Source: Geomicrobium sp. JCM 19039
Lineage (GTDB): Bacteria; Bacillota; Bacilli; Bacillales; Marinococcaceae
Assembly (NCBI RefSeq): GCF_000698145.1
Contig: NZ_BAXB01000007.1
Location: forward strand, 62,001-126,000
Reading direction: 5' to 3'
DNA length: 64,000 bases
Part shown: positions 7,931 through 16,031 of the stretch, in pieces
Numbering within the stretch: position 1 is the stretch's first letter
Layout of the letters: the number at the start of each line of letters is the position of its first letter
The notes under the pieces: model-generated
The model's input: only the letters and a program-made list of their open reading frames with translations
What the model was told of the DNA's origin: nothing
The model's database searches: none
Program-made: the position numbers and the translations under genes

Positions 7931-8635
7931 TTATAGATCGATTTCTATTTTTATGTCTTCACCAAGATCATCCCATGAATCCGTATCAAAAGGTGCGCTA
8001 TATCGAAGTTCAACACTAGTCACATCTTCTGCCATTGAATTCTCTAAAATATAAATTGATGATCCAGATTTTGTCACATTACCGAAATAATCTCCATCTA
8101 AATGGTCGCTAAACCACATATCTGGATCTAATTGTTCGCCTGTATCAGTAATTAGTTTAGCTTGAGATGCGTAGAATGTAACATCATCATCACTAGTATT
8201 TTCCACAACCATATCAACTTGGATATATTCTACTTCAGGATCATCTAACATGTCTGCTGCCATGCCCTCAAAAACTGCTGAAACTCCGTTTACCTTTTCA
8301 ATTTCCAAAACAATAGGGCCGGACTCGATGGTATCAATATCTTCATTTAAGCTCACTAAAGTTTGCTCTCCGTTTTCATCGGAAACAGTCTCTCCTACAA
8401 CATGACCGCCCTCAGTCGCAGGGGCATCATCAGATTCTTCATTATTAACTTGCTCATCGTCCTCAAGATCATCTTCGTCATCATCAACTTCATCGTCGTC
8501 TACTGTATCGTCATCTTCTTCAGATGCATCCGCCTCATCAATTAAGTCAGTGTCAGACGGTTCACTTGAGTCATCTCCACAAGCTGCTAAAACTAACATT
8601 GATCCTAATCCAATAGATAATAAGTACTTCTTCAA
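7931..8635 (-). CDS. Acidic prophage lipoprotein, DUF4352-like; possible superinfection-exclusion protein
   Basis: Lipobox LAAC ends a signal peptide (MKKYLLSIGLGSMLVLAACG), so the protein is membrane-anchored outside the cell. The mature part begins with a highly acidic, probably flexible Asp/Glu segment (about residues 20-70). A beta-rich domain follows (VEYIQVDMVVENTSDDDVTF) that resembles DUF4352-type immunoglobulin-like folds. TTG 8635 is chosen over ATG 8650 because the run of Gs serves as the ribosome binding site. Its place between repressor and ImmA, where lysogens express genes, recalls superinfection-exclusion lipoproteins such as Ltp of TP-J34, but that role is inference. Confidence 0.7.
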   Translation of the reverse strand: MKKYLLSIGLGSMLVLAACGDDSSEPSDTDLIDEADASEEDDDTVDDDEVDDDEDDLEDDEQVNNEESDDAPATEGGHVVGETVSDENGEQTLVSLNEDIDTIESGPIVLEIEKVNGVSAVFEGMAADMLDDPEVEYIQVDMVVENTSDDDVTFYASQAKLITDTGEQLDPDMWFSDHLDGDYFGNVTKSGSSIYILENSMAEDVTSVELRYSAPFDTDSWDDLGEDIKIEIDL

Positions 8636-8787
8636 AAAAAAGCCCCCCATAGTACATTTTATTTATATTAATGATTTCATTAATAACTTCAATGGTAGAA
8701 GTTGCCTTTAAAACAACCAAAAGTCACGTTACAAAAGATGTTCCTATGATTTAAAATATAAGAATATTGATTACAGGAAGAGTCAAA

Positions 8788-9138
8788 TCACTTCTTCTTT
8801 TTCTCTTCCTTTTCTTCCTCTTCTTCAAGAATCCTTAGAAAAGCCTCTACTTTACGCTTTTTTTCCTCTGATCCCACATCCATAAATCCACCGGAAGCAA
8901 ATATGCTCACATCTGTTTCATCGAAGTTTTTGACGTCAGAACGACCTAGTAAGTAATCAGATGTTACTTCATAAAAGTCAGCAAGCTTATTAAGAGTGGT
9001 AGAATCCGGCTCTCTGCGTCCTGATTCGTATCCTGATAACGTATTGTTTTTAACGCCGATCTTTTCAGCAACGAAAGTTTGCGATAAACCTCGCGTTTCG
9101 CGTAAATGCCGTAGACGTTTTGCTGTGATTTCTATCAC
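8788..9138 (-). CDS. Phage repressor (XRE family, cI-like)
   Basis: The N-terminal HTH_XRE domain (ITAKRLRHLRETRGLSQ, then YESGRREPD and YLLGRSD) occupies about residues 1-65. A short C-terminal tail ends in a Glu/Lys-rich coiled segment. At about 116 residues it is a short repressor without a self-cleaving peptidase domain, which fits inactivation by a separate ImmA. GTG 9138 is the preferred start because GGAG lies eight bases upstream. It faces Cro across the operator region. Confidence 0.85.
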   Translation of the reverse strand: MIEITAKRLRHLRETRGLSQTFVAEKIGVKNNTLSGYESGRREPDSTTLNKLADFYEVTSDYLLGRSDVKNFDETDVSIFASGGFMDVGSEEKKRKVEAFLRILEEEEEKEEKKKK

Positions 9139-9183
9139 TACGACCACTCCGTTCATTGTTCTCACCCCTTATTTTAATATAAA

Positions 9184-9284
9184 TTCACGTAAAGAGAAAT
9201 TAAATTCGCAAATTGAGCAATTGAATGTTGACATTCGCGTAACGAGCATTTATTATAAGTATTAAGAAGTTCGCGATACGCGAT
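9184..9284. promoter_or_regulatory. Immunity operator cluster
   Basis: Four related imperfect palindromes lie at 9184-9198, 9205-9220, 9234-9248 and 9270-9284 (best TTCGCGATACGCGAT). A fifth, TTCGCGATTCGCGCA, lies at 9501-9515 in the 3' end of cro. They are the likely repressor/Cro binding sites in the divergent lysogeny-lysis switch. Confidence 0.65.
9228..9256 (+). promoter_or_regulatory. Early rightward promoter
   Basis: TTGACA (9228-9233), a 17-base spacer and TATTAT (9251-9256). The operator at 9234-9248 fills the spacer, so repressor binding would block polymerase. Confidence 0.7.
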
Positions 9285-9301
9285 GAAGGAGGTGCTCATG
9301 A

Positions 9302-9532
9302 ATGGTTGGAAAAAAGGCTAGAGAGATAAGAATTAGCAAAGGTATCCAACAATCTTTTGTCTCTAGGAAACTAGGATACAAGTCACCGTCTAGTCTCAAT
9401 GATATTGAAATGGGCAGAAGGCAATTAAAAGCAGATCAAATACCTTTGTTAGCTGAAATACTTGGTGTTTCCGAATACGAGCTTTTTTTTAATGAAAATG
9501 TTCGCGATTCGCGCAATAAAACCACAGCTTAG
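9302..9532 (+). CDS. Cro-like HTH regulator
   Basis: A 76-residue protein with one XRE helix-turn-helix (AREIRISKGIQQSFVSRKLG, SLNDIEMGRRQL). It is the first gene of the rightward early operon and opposite the repressor. AGGAGGTG lies nine bases before ATG 9302. A nearer ATG at 9298 is out of frame and ends after seven codons. The 3' end contains the fifth operator-like site, which suggests feedback control. Confidence 0.8.
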   Translation: MVGKKAREIRISKGIQQSFVSRKLGYKSPSSLNDIEMGRRQLKADQIPLLAEILGVSEYELFFNENVRDSRNKTTA

Positions 9533-9543
9533 GAGGAATTCAA

Positions 9544-10266
9544 ATGAACGAACTCATCAAAACCCAAACAAACGATAACGGCGAGATTCTCGTTTCGGGC
9601 AGAGATCTACATGATTACTTCGAAAGCAACGAGCGGTATTCAAAATGGTTTAGCAGGATGCTTGGATACGGCTTTACCGAAGATGTAGATTTCACAAGTG
9701 TACAAAAAAGTACGGTTGTAAATAACGGAGCGTCAAGGAATTTAATGGACCACCACATCAAGCTAGACGCGGCCAAAGAGATTGCAATGCTGCAACGTAG
9801 CGACCGGGGCAAGGAAGCTAGGCAGTATTTCATCAATCTCGAAAAGCTCTGGAATAGTCCAGATATGGTGATCAAACGGGCGATGGACTTTCAGCAACAA
9901 AAAATTGAGACATTGGAACATCGGATTCAATTGGATCAACCGTATACGCAATACGGTAGGGCAGTCTCCAGTAGTGATGGGGCAATCAACATTGGAGAAT
10001 TTGCAAAAATCATCTATGAAAAACACGGGATTAAGATGGGCCGAAACAAGATGTTCTATTGGTTGAGAGAGAAAGGCTATCTCATTGCACAAGGTCGTGA
10101 GCGCAACAACCCCAAGCAAAAGTACATCGAGCAAGGTCTCTTTGAGTCAGTCCCAAAGGTCATCAGCCGGGTTGAAAAAGATATTCACACAAGCACGACA
10201 TTAATCACAGGCAAAGGGCAATTGAAGATTATCGAGCTACTACTGCAAGAAAAACAAGTCAGTTAG
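9544..10266 (+). CDS. Phage antirepressor (AntA/AntB N-terminus, KilAC C-terminus)
   Basis: A 240-residue protein. Residues about 1-100 match the AntA/AntB domain (SGRDLHDYFES, YSKWFSRML, EDVDFTS, IKLDAAKEIAM). Residues about 120-235 match the KilAC DNA-binding domain (IGEFAKIIYEKHGIKMGRNKMF, WLREKGYL). Such proteins act against the repressor or regulate early phage genes. It follows cro with a GGAGG site and is probably in the same operon. Confidence 0.88.
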   Translation: MNELIKTQTNDNGEILVSGRDLHDYFESNERYSKWFSRMLGYGFTEDVDFTSVQKSTVVNNGASRNLMDHHIKLDAAKEIAMLQRSDRGKEARQYFINLEKLWNSPDMVIKRAMDFQQQKIETLEHRIQLDQPYTQYGRAVSSSDGAINIGEFAKIIYEKHGIKMGRNKMFYWLREKGYLIAQGRERNNPKQKYIEQGLFESVPKVISRVEKDIHTSTTLITGKGQLKIIELLLQEKQVS

Positions 10267-10279
10267 GAGCGTGATCCCC

Positions 10280-10525
10280 GTGAGCTATGAAGTTGTCAAA
10301 GATCGATTTGAAGAGCTGATGCTTGATAGTGAAAGGCGAGTACTCAGTGATATGGAACTTACTGAATTACACGAAAGTGCAACGTACCTCGAAAACTACG
10401 CTTGGGAGTATAGCAAGTTAAACGCAATGTCGTTTGTTGCCTACGCCACAGGAGATGACGACTGGCAACATGAGATATGCGCAAGTCTTGACCAACTTAA
10501 AGGAGGAGAAAAGGATGAGCATTGA
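10280..10525 (+). CDS. Phage protein of unknown function
   Basis: About 81 residues, acidic and mostly helical by composition (RFEELMLDSERRVLSDMEL). I recognise no domain. GTG 10280 is preferred to GTG 10271 because AGGAG lies ten bases upstream. Its end overlaps the next start by 11 bases, so the genes are probably translationally coupled. Confidence 0.55.
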   Translation: MSYEVVKDRFEELMLDSERRVLSDMELTELHESATYLENYAWEYSKLNAMSFVAYATGDDDWQHEICASLDQLKGGEKDEH

Positions 10526-10796
10526 GGATACGATCCGACAAGCCGTGAAGGAAGCAATCGAGCCACTTGAAAGGCGGTTTGATGAGTTACAAGTGCATAA
10601 CGATCCCTACCCTCGACGGCTGACGGTCAAAGAGGCGGCGGAGATACTGAGGGTGTCAGAGACACGAGTGAGAGAGATGGCGAATCACGCTGAGGGGTTT
10701 CCGCATACGAGAGAGGAAGGCAGGAAGACGAGGATTTTCATATCAAGAGATAAGTTATATCAATGGATGGAGAACAACGCTGACCTCATCTCATAA
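10515..10796 (+). CDS. MerR/excisionase-type helix-turn-helix protein
   Basis: A 93-residue protein with an N-terminal short coiled stretch (VKEAIEPLERRFDELQ) and a winged HTH (RLTVKEAAEILRVSETRVREM ending in RIFISRDKLYQWME) of the DNA-binding family used by excisionases. AAAGGAGGAG precedes ATG 10515. It lies far from attL, so excisionase function is possible but not shown. It could equally be an early-gene regulator. Confidence 0.75.
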   Translation: MSIEDTIRQAVKEAIEPLERRFDELQVHNDPYPRRLTVKEAAEILRVSETRVREMANHAEGFPHTREEGRKTRIFISRDKLYQWMENNADLIS

Positions 10797-10879
10797 TTCA
10801 GCATACCGTGAGCAACAGCCTGCAATCTATGACAAACAGTCATTTATGACAATCCATCATATTTGGGAGGTGAGAAGAT

Positions 10880-11176
10880 GTGGACGGCACGCAAGCACTA
10901 GGCAAAATATTTAGAAAGGCTCGCAAAAAACAAGGCTTAACACAACTAGCACTAGCGGCAATGCTCAACATAGACCAGGCTATAGTATCTCGTGTCGAGA
11001 GCAGTAAGATGATCCCGGATTTTTACACTACACGTGAGTGGGCGAGGCAACTCAATTGCCAAGATGCAGTGATGATCAACTTTTTAGGCACTGATGCCCC
11101 GGTGGTCATCCAACAGATGGTGGAGACGCTGTCAGGCGTAGCGGGATTTATCACGATGTTAGGAGTGATCATATGA
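10880..11176 (+). CDS. XRE-family HTH protein with hydrophobic C-terminus
   Basis: Residues about 6-62 form an XRE HTH (LGKIFRKARKKQGLTQLALA, QAIVSRVESSKMIPD). The last ~25 residues are hydrophobic (VAGFITMLGVII) and could touch the membrane or form an oligomer interface. GTG 10880 is read with GGGAGGTGAG upstream. ATG 10878 is out of frame. Its stop overlaps the start of the next small gene. Confidence 0.7.
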   Translation: MDGTQALGKIFRKARKKQGLTQLALAAMLNIDQAIVSRVESSKMIPDFYTTREWARQLNCQDAVMINFLGTDAPVVIQQMVETLSGVAGFITMLGVII

Positions 11177-11262
11177 GCGAAAAAGTACAAGGCCGTTTGG
11201 TCGTCGGGCTGTTTACCGCAGCATTAATAACCGCAGTTGTTGTAGCTGATTACGTATTTTAG
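11173..11262 (+). CDS. 29-residue single-span membrane peptide
   Basis: The reading frame MSEKVQGRLVVGLF then a continuous hydrophobic stretch to DYVF predicts one membrane helix. ATG 11173 overlaps the previous stop (ATATGA), and AGGAGTG lies upstream, so translation is plausible. No known family. The function is unknown. Confidence 0.5.
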   Translation: MSEKVQGRLVVGLFTAALITAVVVADYVF

Positions 11263-11272
11263 GAGGGATGAC

Positions 11273-11419
11273 ATGTATGTAAATCAATTGGTTAACTCTT
11301 TAGGGAATTTGCAAGAAGCATCAAAGGAAATGTCGCCAGATGCGATGGTGTCAGTGAAAAACAGGGATCTTATCGCGGCGCTATGGTACATCGACAAATT
11401 ACTAAAGGAGCGAGACTGA
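11273..11419 (+). CDS. 48-residue phage protein
   Basis: AGGAGGG lies five bases before ATG 11273. The protein is helical in composition (LVNSLGNLQEASKEM, LIAALWYIDKLLKERD). The stop overlaps the next start as ATGA. No function can be assigned. Confidence 0.5.
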   Translation: MYVNQLVNSLGNLQEASKEMSPDAMVSVKNRDLIAALWYIDKLLKERD

Positions 11420-11610
11420 TGATCGAAAACACAATGCTACTCCCGCACAAGTACTTGGACCCGGTCGAGCCAATAGTAGTCGGCAAATGCGAAGGCTGTA
11501 GCGACAATGTACATGAAAACGATGAACATTTGGAAATCGACGACGTGCTCCTTCACGATGACACAACTTGCATCGCAAATCATATTAGAGAGGTGGCAGT
11601 GCGCAGATGA
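11419..11610 (+). CDS. Small Cys-containing phage protein
   Basis: A 63-residue protein with a CEGC knuckle and a later Cys, so a metal site is possible but incomplete by eye. ATG 11419 overlaps the preceding stop, and its own end overlaps the next gene. It is probably one of several small early proteins made from one transcript. Confidence 0.55.
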   Translation: MIENTMLLPHKYLDPVEPIVVGKCEGCSDNVHENDEHLEIDDVLLHDDTTCIANHIREVAVRR

Positions 11611-11756
11611 TAACGGATAGGGACGTTAGATACTACATCGTCAATCACATTAAGGTGCTCGGCTTAAAACGAGGCATTAGGCAGGTGGCAATGAGGTTAG
11701 GCTTTGACGAGCAAGTGATCGTGGACATTTATTTGGACAAAAAAAGAGCCGTTTGA
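11607..11756 (+). CDS. 49-residue putative HTH-like phage protein
   Basis: The sequence RDVRYYIVNHIKV, then GIRQVAMRLGFDEQVIVDIYL, suggests a small helix-turn-helix, although no family is clear. It is translationally coupled to the previous gene (overlap of four bases). The stop lies in the 5' arm of a hairpin. Confidence 0.5.
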   Translation: MITDRDVRYYIVNHIKVLGLKRGIRQVAMRLGFDEQVIVDIYLDKKRAV

Positions 11757-11776
11757 GCGGGCACTCAAAACGACTC
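11746..11776 (+). other. Stem-loop at the end of a small-gene cluster
   Basis: GAGCCGTTTGAG pairs with CTCAAAACGACTC around a six-base loop, with two mismatches. There is no T-run, so it may protect or process mRNA rather than end it. Confidence 0.4.
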
Positions 11777-11855
11777 GGGGGTTAAACACAATAAATTATA
11801 TCCCCAGTATACCGTATGACCCCGCGGTTATCAACTGGGCACAGGAGGCGGCAGA

Positions 11856-12035
11856 ATGACCAAATATAACGTTACCGTAGTAATTGATGTTAGAAAAGAT
11901 ATCGAAGTGGAAGCAAAAAGCGCAGATGCTGCAATTAACAGAGCGAAGCATAAAAACGCACAAGGTGATGCCGTTACGAAGCGCTTTTCAGAAGAGACTC
12001 ATTATACCGCAAGGGTGGTAGGTGATTCAGAATGA
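11856..12035 (+). CDS. Small phage protein
   Basis: A 59-residue protein with an alternating pattern suggesting a small beta-alpha fold (YNVTVVIDVRKDIEVEA, SADAAINRAKHKNA). AGGAGGCGG precedes ATG 11856, and its stop overlaps the next start (ATGA). No function assigned. Confidence 0.55.
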   Translation: MTKYNVTVVIDVRKDIEVEAKSADAAINRAKHKNAQGDAVTKRFSEETHYTARVVGDSE

Positions 12036-12262
12036 CAGTAAGAGAGTTAATAGAAGAGCTTATCAAACATGATATGGATGCGGAAGTGCGTGTTTGCGTT
12101 AATAAAGAACAGGTTTATGAAATTACGAGCGAAATTGCTTTTTATAAAAAGTATTGGTATGGCAATGAATTAAGTTTAGAGGTCAACCTCGAAGACCATT
12201 TGCTTATTAAAAAAGACGATTACGAAGAACTACTGCAAATAAAGGAGGACCCGACGGCATGA
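12032..12262 (+). CDS. Small phage protein
   Basis: A 76-residue protein beginning MTVRELIEELIKHDMDAEV, a pattern common in small phage and toxin-antitoxin-like proteins, with no known role here. It overlaps its neighbours on both sides (four bases each) and lies directly upstream of the recombination genes. Confidence 0.6.
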   Translation: MTVRELIEELIKHDMDAEVRVCVNKEQVYEITSEIAFYKKYWYGNELSLEVNLEDHLLIKKDDYEELLQIKEDPTA

Positions 12263-13200
12263 CACAAGCCATTTTAAACACAGCGGAATTAAGTCAATCA
12301 GAATGGCTCGAACAACGTAAGCGTGGTATAGGTGGATCGGACGCATCTGCCGTTGCTGGACTTAACCGTTGGAAATCGCCAATCGTCGTGTATATGGAAA
12401 AGACCGGAGAAATCAAATCTGAGTCATCAAACAGTGAAGCGGCCTATTGGGGCAATGTGATGGAGGACACCGTTGCTAAAGAGTTTACTCGTCGCACAGG
12501 ACTAAAAGTCCGTAGGCGCAATGCTCTACTGCAACACAAGGACCATGATTGGATGCTTGCTAACGTTGACCGTATGGTAGTCGGTCGCAATGAGGGTCTT
12601 GAGTGCAAAACTGCATCCGAGTACCTCAAAGGCGACTGGGAAGCCGAGGAGATTCCAGCCTCGTATTTACTCCAATGTCAGCACTACATGGCAGTGACAG
12701 ATGCAGATGCTTGGTGGATCGCTGTTCTCGTCGGTGGAAATAAGTTTATCTATAAGAAAATCGAGCGCGATGAGGAACTAATTGACCATCTTATCGCCAT
12801 TGAAAAAGACTTTTGGGAAAATCATGTGCTTGCTAACAATCCCCCATTACCGGACGGATCACAAGCATCAACGGAATTTATGGATGCGTTGTATAAGGAC
12901 TCAGAGCCCGATTCTGAGACAGAGTTGCCAGTGGACGCAGAAACACTCGTTAACGATTGGAAACAGGCTGAGGAAGACGAGAAGGACGCAAAGAAGCGCA
13001 AGGATGAAGCGAAGAACAGGTTAAAAACGCATCTTGGCGAGCATGAACGTGGCTATGTCAAAGATCACATTGTCAATTGGAAACCAGTGACTTCAGAGCG
13101 TATCGATAGCAAGCGTTTGAAGCTTGAAAAACCGGATTTGTATCAAGAGTATAGCAAAGCATCATCTTATCGACGCATGACCATTAAGGAGGCTAAATAA
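12259..13200 (+). CDS. YqaJ-type phage exonuclease/recombinase
   Basis: A 313-residue YqaJ/lambda-exonuclease-like nuclease. The N-terminal half shows WLEQRKRGIGGSDASAVAG, then YWGNVMEDTVAKEF, DWMLANVDRMV and LECKTAS, which together make the PD-(D/E)XK site. The C-terminal 100 residues are charged and coiled (EEDEKDAKKRKDEAKNRL). It would resect double-stranded ends to make single strands for the RecT protein encoded immediately downstream, with which it overlaps by one base. Confidence 0.93.
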   Translation: MTQAILNTAELSQSEWLEQRKRGIGGSDASAVAGLNRWKSPIVVYMEKTGEIKSESSNSEAAYWGNVMEDTVAKEFTRRTGLKVRRRNALLQHKDHDWMLANVDRMVVGRNEGLECKTASEYLKGDWEAEEIPASYLLQCQHYMAVTDADAWWIAVLVGGNKFIYKKIERDEELIDHLIAIEKDFWENHVLANNPPLPDGSQASTEFMDALYKDSEPDSETELPVDAETLVNDWKQAEEDEKDAKKRKDEAKNRLKTHLGEHERGYVKDHIVNWKPVTSERIDSKRLKLEKPDLYQEYSKASSYRRMTIKEAK

Positions 13201-14120
13201 TGGCTACGAACAACTCAGTAAAAGGTGAATTGGCAAACAAAAAAAATAATGATGCAGCTAAACAAGATAACACCCCAGCAAACACGATAGCGGCGTATCT
13301 CAAAAAGATGGGACCGGAGTTTGAGCGTGCGATGCCGAAGCACATGGACGCAGATCGGCTTAGCAGAATCGCATTGACTACCATACGGCAAAATCCGGCA
13401 TTACTTGATGCGACGATACCATCTTTAATGGGTGCCGTTATGCAAGCGGCGCAACTTGGACTGGAACCCGGATTAATTGGTCATTGCTATCTTGTTCCGT
13501 TCAACAACAAGAAGAAAGGCGCAGATGGCAAAGATTATTGGGAAAAAGATGTGCAATTCATCATGGGCTACAAAGGCATGATTGACCTCGCTCGCCGGTC
13601 CGGTCATATCAAGAGCATATACGCTCACACTGTGCACGAGAATGATGAGTTTGAATATGAGCTAGGGCTAGAGCCTAAACTCGTTCACAAGCCCGCCACA
13701 GGTGATAGAGGAGCCATGGAATACGCCTATGCAGTCGCTCACTTTACGGATGGCGGATACCAGTTTGAGGTGTTTAGCAAGCATGATATTGACCAAGTGA
13801 AAAAGCGTAGCAAGGCAGGGAACTTCGGTCCGTGGAAAACAGACTACGAGGAAATGGCAAAAAAGACGGTTGTCCGTCGGATGTTTAAATACTTGCCGAT
13901 CAGTATCGAGATCCAACAACATGCTGCACAAGATGAAACAGTTCGCCGAGACATTACAGAAGAAGCTGAAAAGGTAGACAACATCATCGATCTCCCGAAC
14001 TATGAAACACCGAACACCATTGATGTACCGGACGACGAGCCTGAAGAAGAGAAACCAAAAGATAAAAAGAAACCAACAAAAGAAGAGAGCGCAGAAGACA
14101 TCGCGCTGGAATTTGAGTAA
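13200..14120 (+). CDS. recT: RecT-family single-strand annealing protein
   Basis: A 306-residue RecT homologue. It contains the conserved region PSLMGAVMQAAQLGLEPG, CYLVPFNN, VQFIMGYKGMIDLARRSG, FEYELG and FGPWKTDYEEMAKKT. The C-terminal ~70 residues are acidic and lysine-rich, as in many RecT tails. It anneals complementary single strands in phage recombination with the YqaJ nuclease just upstream. Confidence 0.95.
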   Translation: MATNNSVKGELANKKNNDAAKQDNTPANTIAAYLKKMGPEFERAMPKHMDADRLSRIALTTIRQNPALLDATIPSLMGAVMQAAQLGLEPGLIGHCYLVPFNNKKKGADGKDYWEKDVQFIMGYKGMIDLARRSGHIKSIYAHTVHENDEFEYELGLEPKLVHKPATGDRGAMEYAYAVAHFTDGGYQFEVFSKHDIDQVKKRSKAGNFGPWKTDYEEMAKKTVVRRMFKYLPISIEIQQHAAQDETVRRDITEEAEKVDNIIDLPNYETPNTIDVPDDEPEEEKPKDKKKPTKEESAEDIALEFE

Positions 14121-14287
14121 TGAATGACGAATACCGGGTCCTCCTCCCTCCTTGGCTAGTAGCTATTAGGCGGGAGGAAGAATCCCAGTTTAAGCAGTCG
14201 GTCATTAGTTATGTCGCCAAAGGGCGACCGGAGTACAAGGTGACGAGTGTTAAAGGCAGTTATGCGATATGTAGGCGTAATCGATAG
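14120..14287 (+). CDS. 55-residue phage protein
   Basis: ATG 14120 overlaps the RecT stop (TAATG). The protein has LPPWLVAIRREEESQF and a basic C-terminus. No domain is visible. It is plausible as a gene only because of its tight packing between RecT and the replication gene. Confidence 0.5.
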   Translation: MNDEYRVLLPPWLVAIRREEESQFKQSVISYVAKGRPEYKVTSVKGSYAICRRNR

Positions 14288-14301
14288 GGAGGAGGGGGAT
14301 C

Positions 14302-15162
14302 GTGCAGGGATACATCAAAGACCACCGCAAAGAGCTCGATAGCGATATATGGATGATGCCCCCTCACTACCATCGTATATGGCAGTACCTAAAGTATATG
14401 GTCAATCATCAAGATAAGCGGATACCGATGGATGAGAGCTTCATGACCATTAAAGCCGGACAACATCTCACATCGATAAGAAAGATTGCAAGAGGGGTCG
14501 GATGGTACGAGCGCGGTCAGTTTAAAGAGCTCAATCCCAAGACAGTTTCAAAGGTTTTGGAGTGGTTAGTGGATCAGGGCATGATCAAAGTGAGTAACGG
14601 TCAAGGTAACACCAAGTATACACTTGTAACCCTTATAAACTGGGAATCTTATCAAACAAAAGACAACGAAAGTAACAGCGAGGGAACAGCAAGGGAACAG
14701 TCCGTGGATACAAACAAGAATGTAAAGAATGACAAGAATGATTATGTTGTTGTTGATGATACGCGTGAACAAAAATCAAATCATGCTGTGGATGCCATAG
14801 CAGAACGATATGCAGATTTGAGAACGATGCAGGAAGGCAAAGAGATTTATCCGAGCATTAGCGATTATTATGCCATCGCCCAGGTTGTCGCCCGTGGTAT
14901 ACCGTTGCCACAAACAATCAAATGGCTGGACCAATGCTTTGAAGAGTATCAAGAGCGTGATCCTAATGGAGCGATTAAGAGTTTTAAATACTGCATGAAG
15001 TATATCGAGAGCAGGCATGAACAGCATTTAGCTAAAGATCAAGCGAAAGAGGTGAAACCAAATGCGAGACATGGGAACAATCCTCAGCGAGATATGGGCA
15101 AAGGCAGAACAGGCCAAGAGCAATTCGTCCCGGAGTTCGTCGGACGATACAAGCGTGCATAA
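14302..15162 (+). CDS. Phage replication initiation protein (DnaD-like replisome organizer)
   Basis: A 286-residue protein with an N-terminal winged-helix module (DSDIWMMPPHYHRIWQYL, LNPKTVSKVLEWLVDQGMIK) as in phage replication organizers. A polar linker follows (about 140-160), then a C-terminal helical part. It probably binds the phage origin and hands over to the loader encoded next, whose gene overlaps it by 101 bases. GTG 14302 has GGAGGAGGGGG upstream. Confidence 0.8.
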   Translation: MQGYIKDHRKELDSDIWMMPPHYHRIWQYLKYMVNHQDKRIPMDESFMTIKAGQHLTSIRKIARGVGWYERGQFKELNPKTVSKVLEWLVDQGMIKVSNGQGNTKYTLVTLINWESYQTKDNESNSEGTAREQSVDTNKNVKNDKNDYVVVDDTREQKSNHAVDAIAERYADLRTMQEGKEIYPSISDYYAIAQVVARGIPLPQTIKWLDQCFEEYQERDPNGAIKSFKYCMKYIESRHEQHLAKDQAKEVKPNARHGNNPQRDMGKGRTGQEQFVPEFVGRYKRA

Positions 15163-15864
15163 ATGCCCCCGTTGCCGTGATATTGGCGGGTGGTCGAGTC
15201 TACGGACGATAAGCGCGAGTTTTATGTTAAATGCCCGTGCCTTAAACAGCGCAAAGCCGAGGAGTTACTCGCAGGCAGTCAGATGACTGAGGAGTTCAAA
15301 AAGCTAGGATTCTCACAATTTGAGATTGAGGGCAAGCCACAAGCCATCAAGGACGCCTACCAAACGGCGCACGATTACTACACGGCATTTGATGAGGTGC
15401 GCGAGGATCGACAAAACAGCATTGCCTTGCTCGGTCAACCGGGTAGCGGCAAAACGCATCTATTATCAGCTCTAGCAAATAACCTCATACGCAAAAAAGG
15501 CGTGGCGGTGCAGTACTTCCCGTTTGTCGAAGGGTTTAATAACTTGAGAGATGATCTGAGTGCATTGGACGGAAAGATTGACCGGATGCAACGTGTAGAT
15601 GTGTTGTTAATTGATGACTTATTCAAACCTGCAAAAGGAGATCCTCGGGCAACGCCTTGGCAAGTAGACCAAATGTACGCAGTAATCAATCACCGGTATC
15701 TCAATCACAAGCCGGTCATGGTATCGTCTGAGCTTGATATAAACGCCCTGTGTAACGTCGATGAGGCACTAGGTACTCGGATTTTTGAGATGTGCAAGGA
15801 CTATATCGTGACGATACAAGGTGATCGATTTGAGCTTAATCACAGATTGGCAGGTGCTATGTAA
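15062..15864 (+). CDS. dnaC: DnaC-like helicase loader, frameshifted
   Basis: The start frame MRDMGTILSEIWAK ... HKCPRCRDIGGW joins, after a break near 15188, with ESTDDKREFYVKCPC. The AAA+ core follows, with Walker A (GQPGSGKTH), Walker B (VDVLLIDDLF) and a sensor region. The four N-terminal cysteines (CPRC, CPC) probably bind zinc. The protein loads the replicative helicase at the phage origin. The start overlaps the initiator gene, with GAGGTG upstream. A single-base indel is the likely cause of the break. Confidence 0.85.
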
Positions 15865-16031
15865 TGTGCAAAACATGCGACGACACCGGGGCAACATGGA
15901 CAGACCTCAGCTACGGTAGCACGGTCAGCCAATGCCCGGATTGCACGGACGATGAACGGCGGCGCAGACAAGAAGAGCGGGCGCGGTTGCTCGCAAAGTG
16001 GGAATCGGATATGAGGAGGTGGGCGGTGTGA
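15864..16031 (+). CDS. Small zinc-ribbon-like phage protein
   Basis: A 55-residue protein with CKTC at the N-terminus and CPDC 23 residues later, then a charged helix rich in Arg and Glu. The pair of Cys knuckles suggests one structural zinc. It overlaps the DnaC stop and the next gene's start. Confidence 0.6.
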   Translation: MCKTCDDTGATWTDLSYGSTVSQCPDCTDDERRRRQEERARLLAKWESDMRRWAV

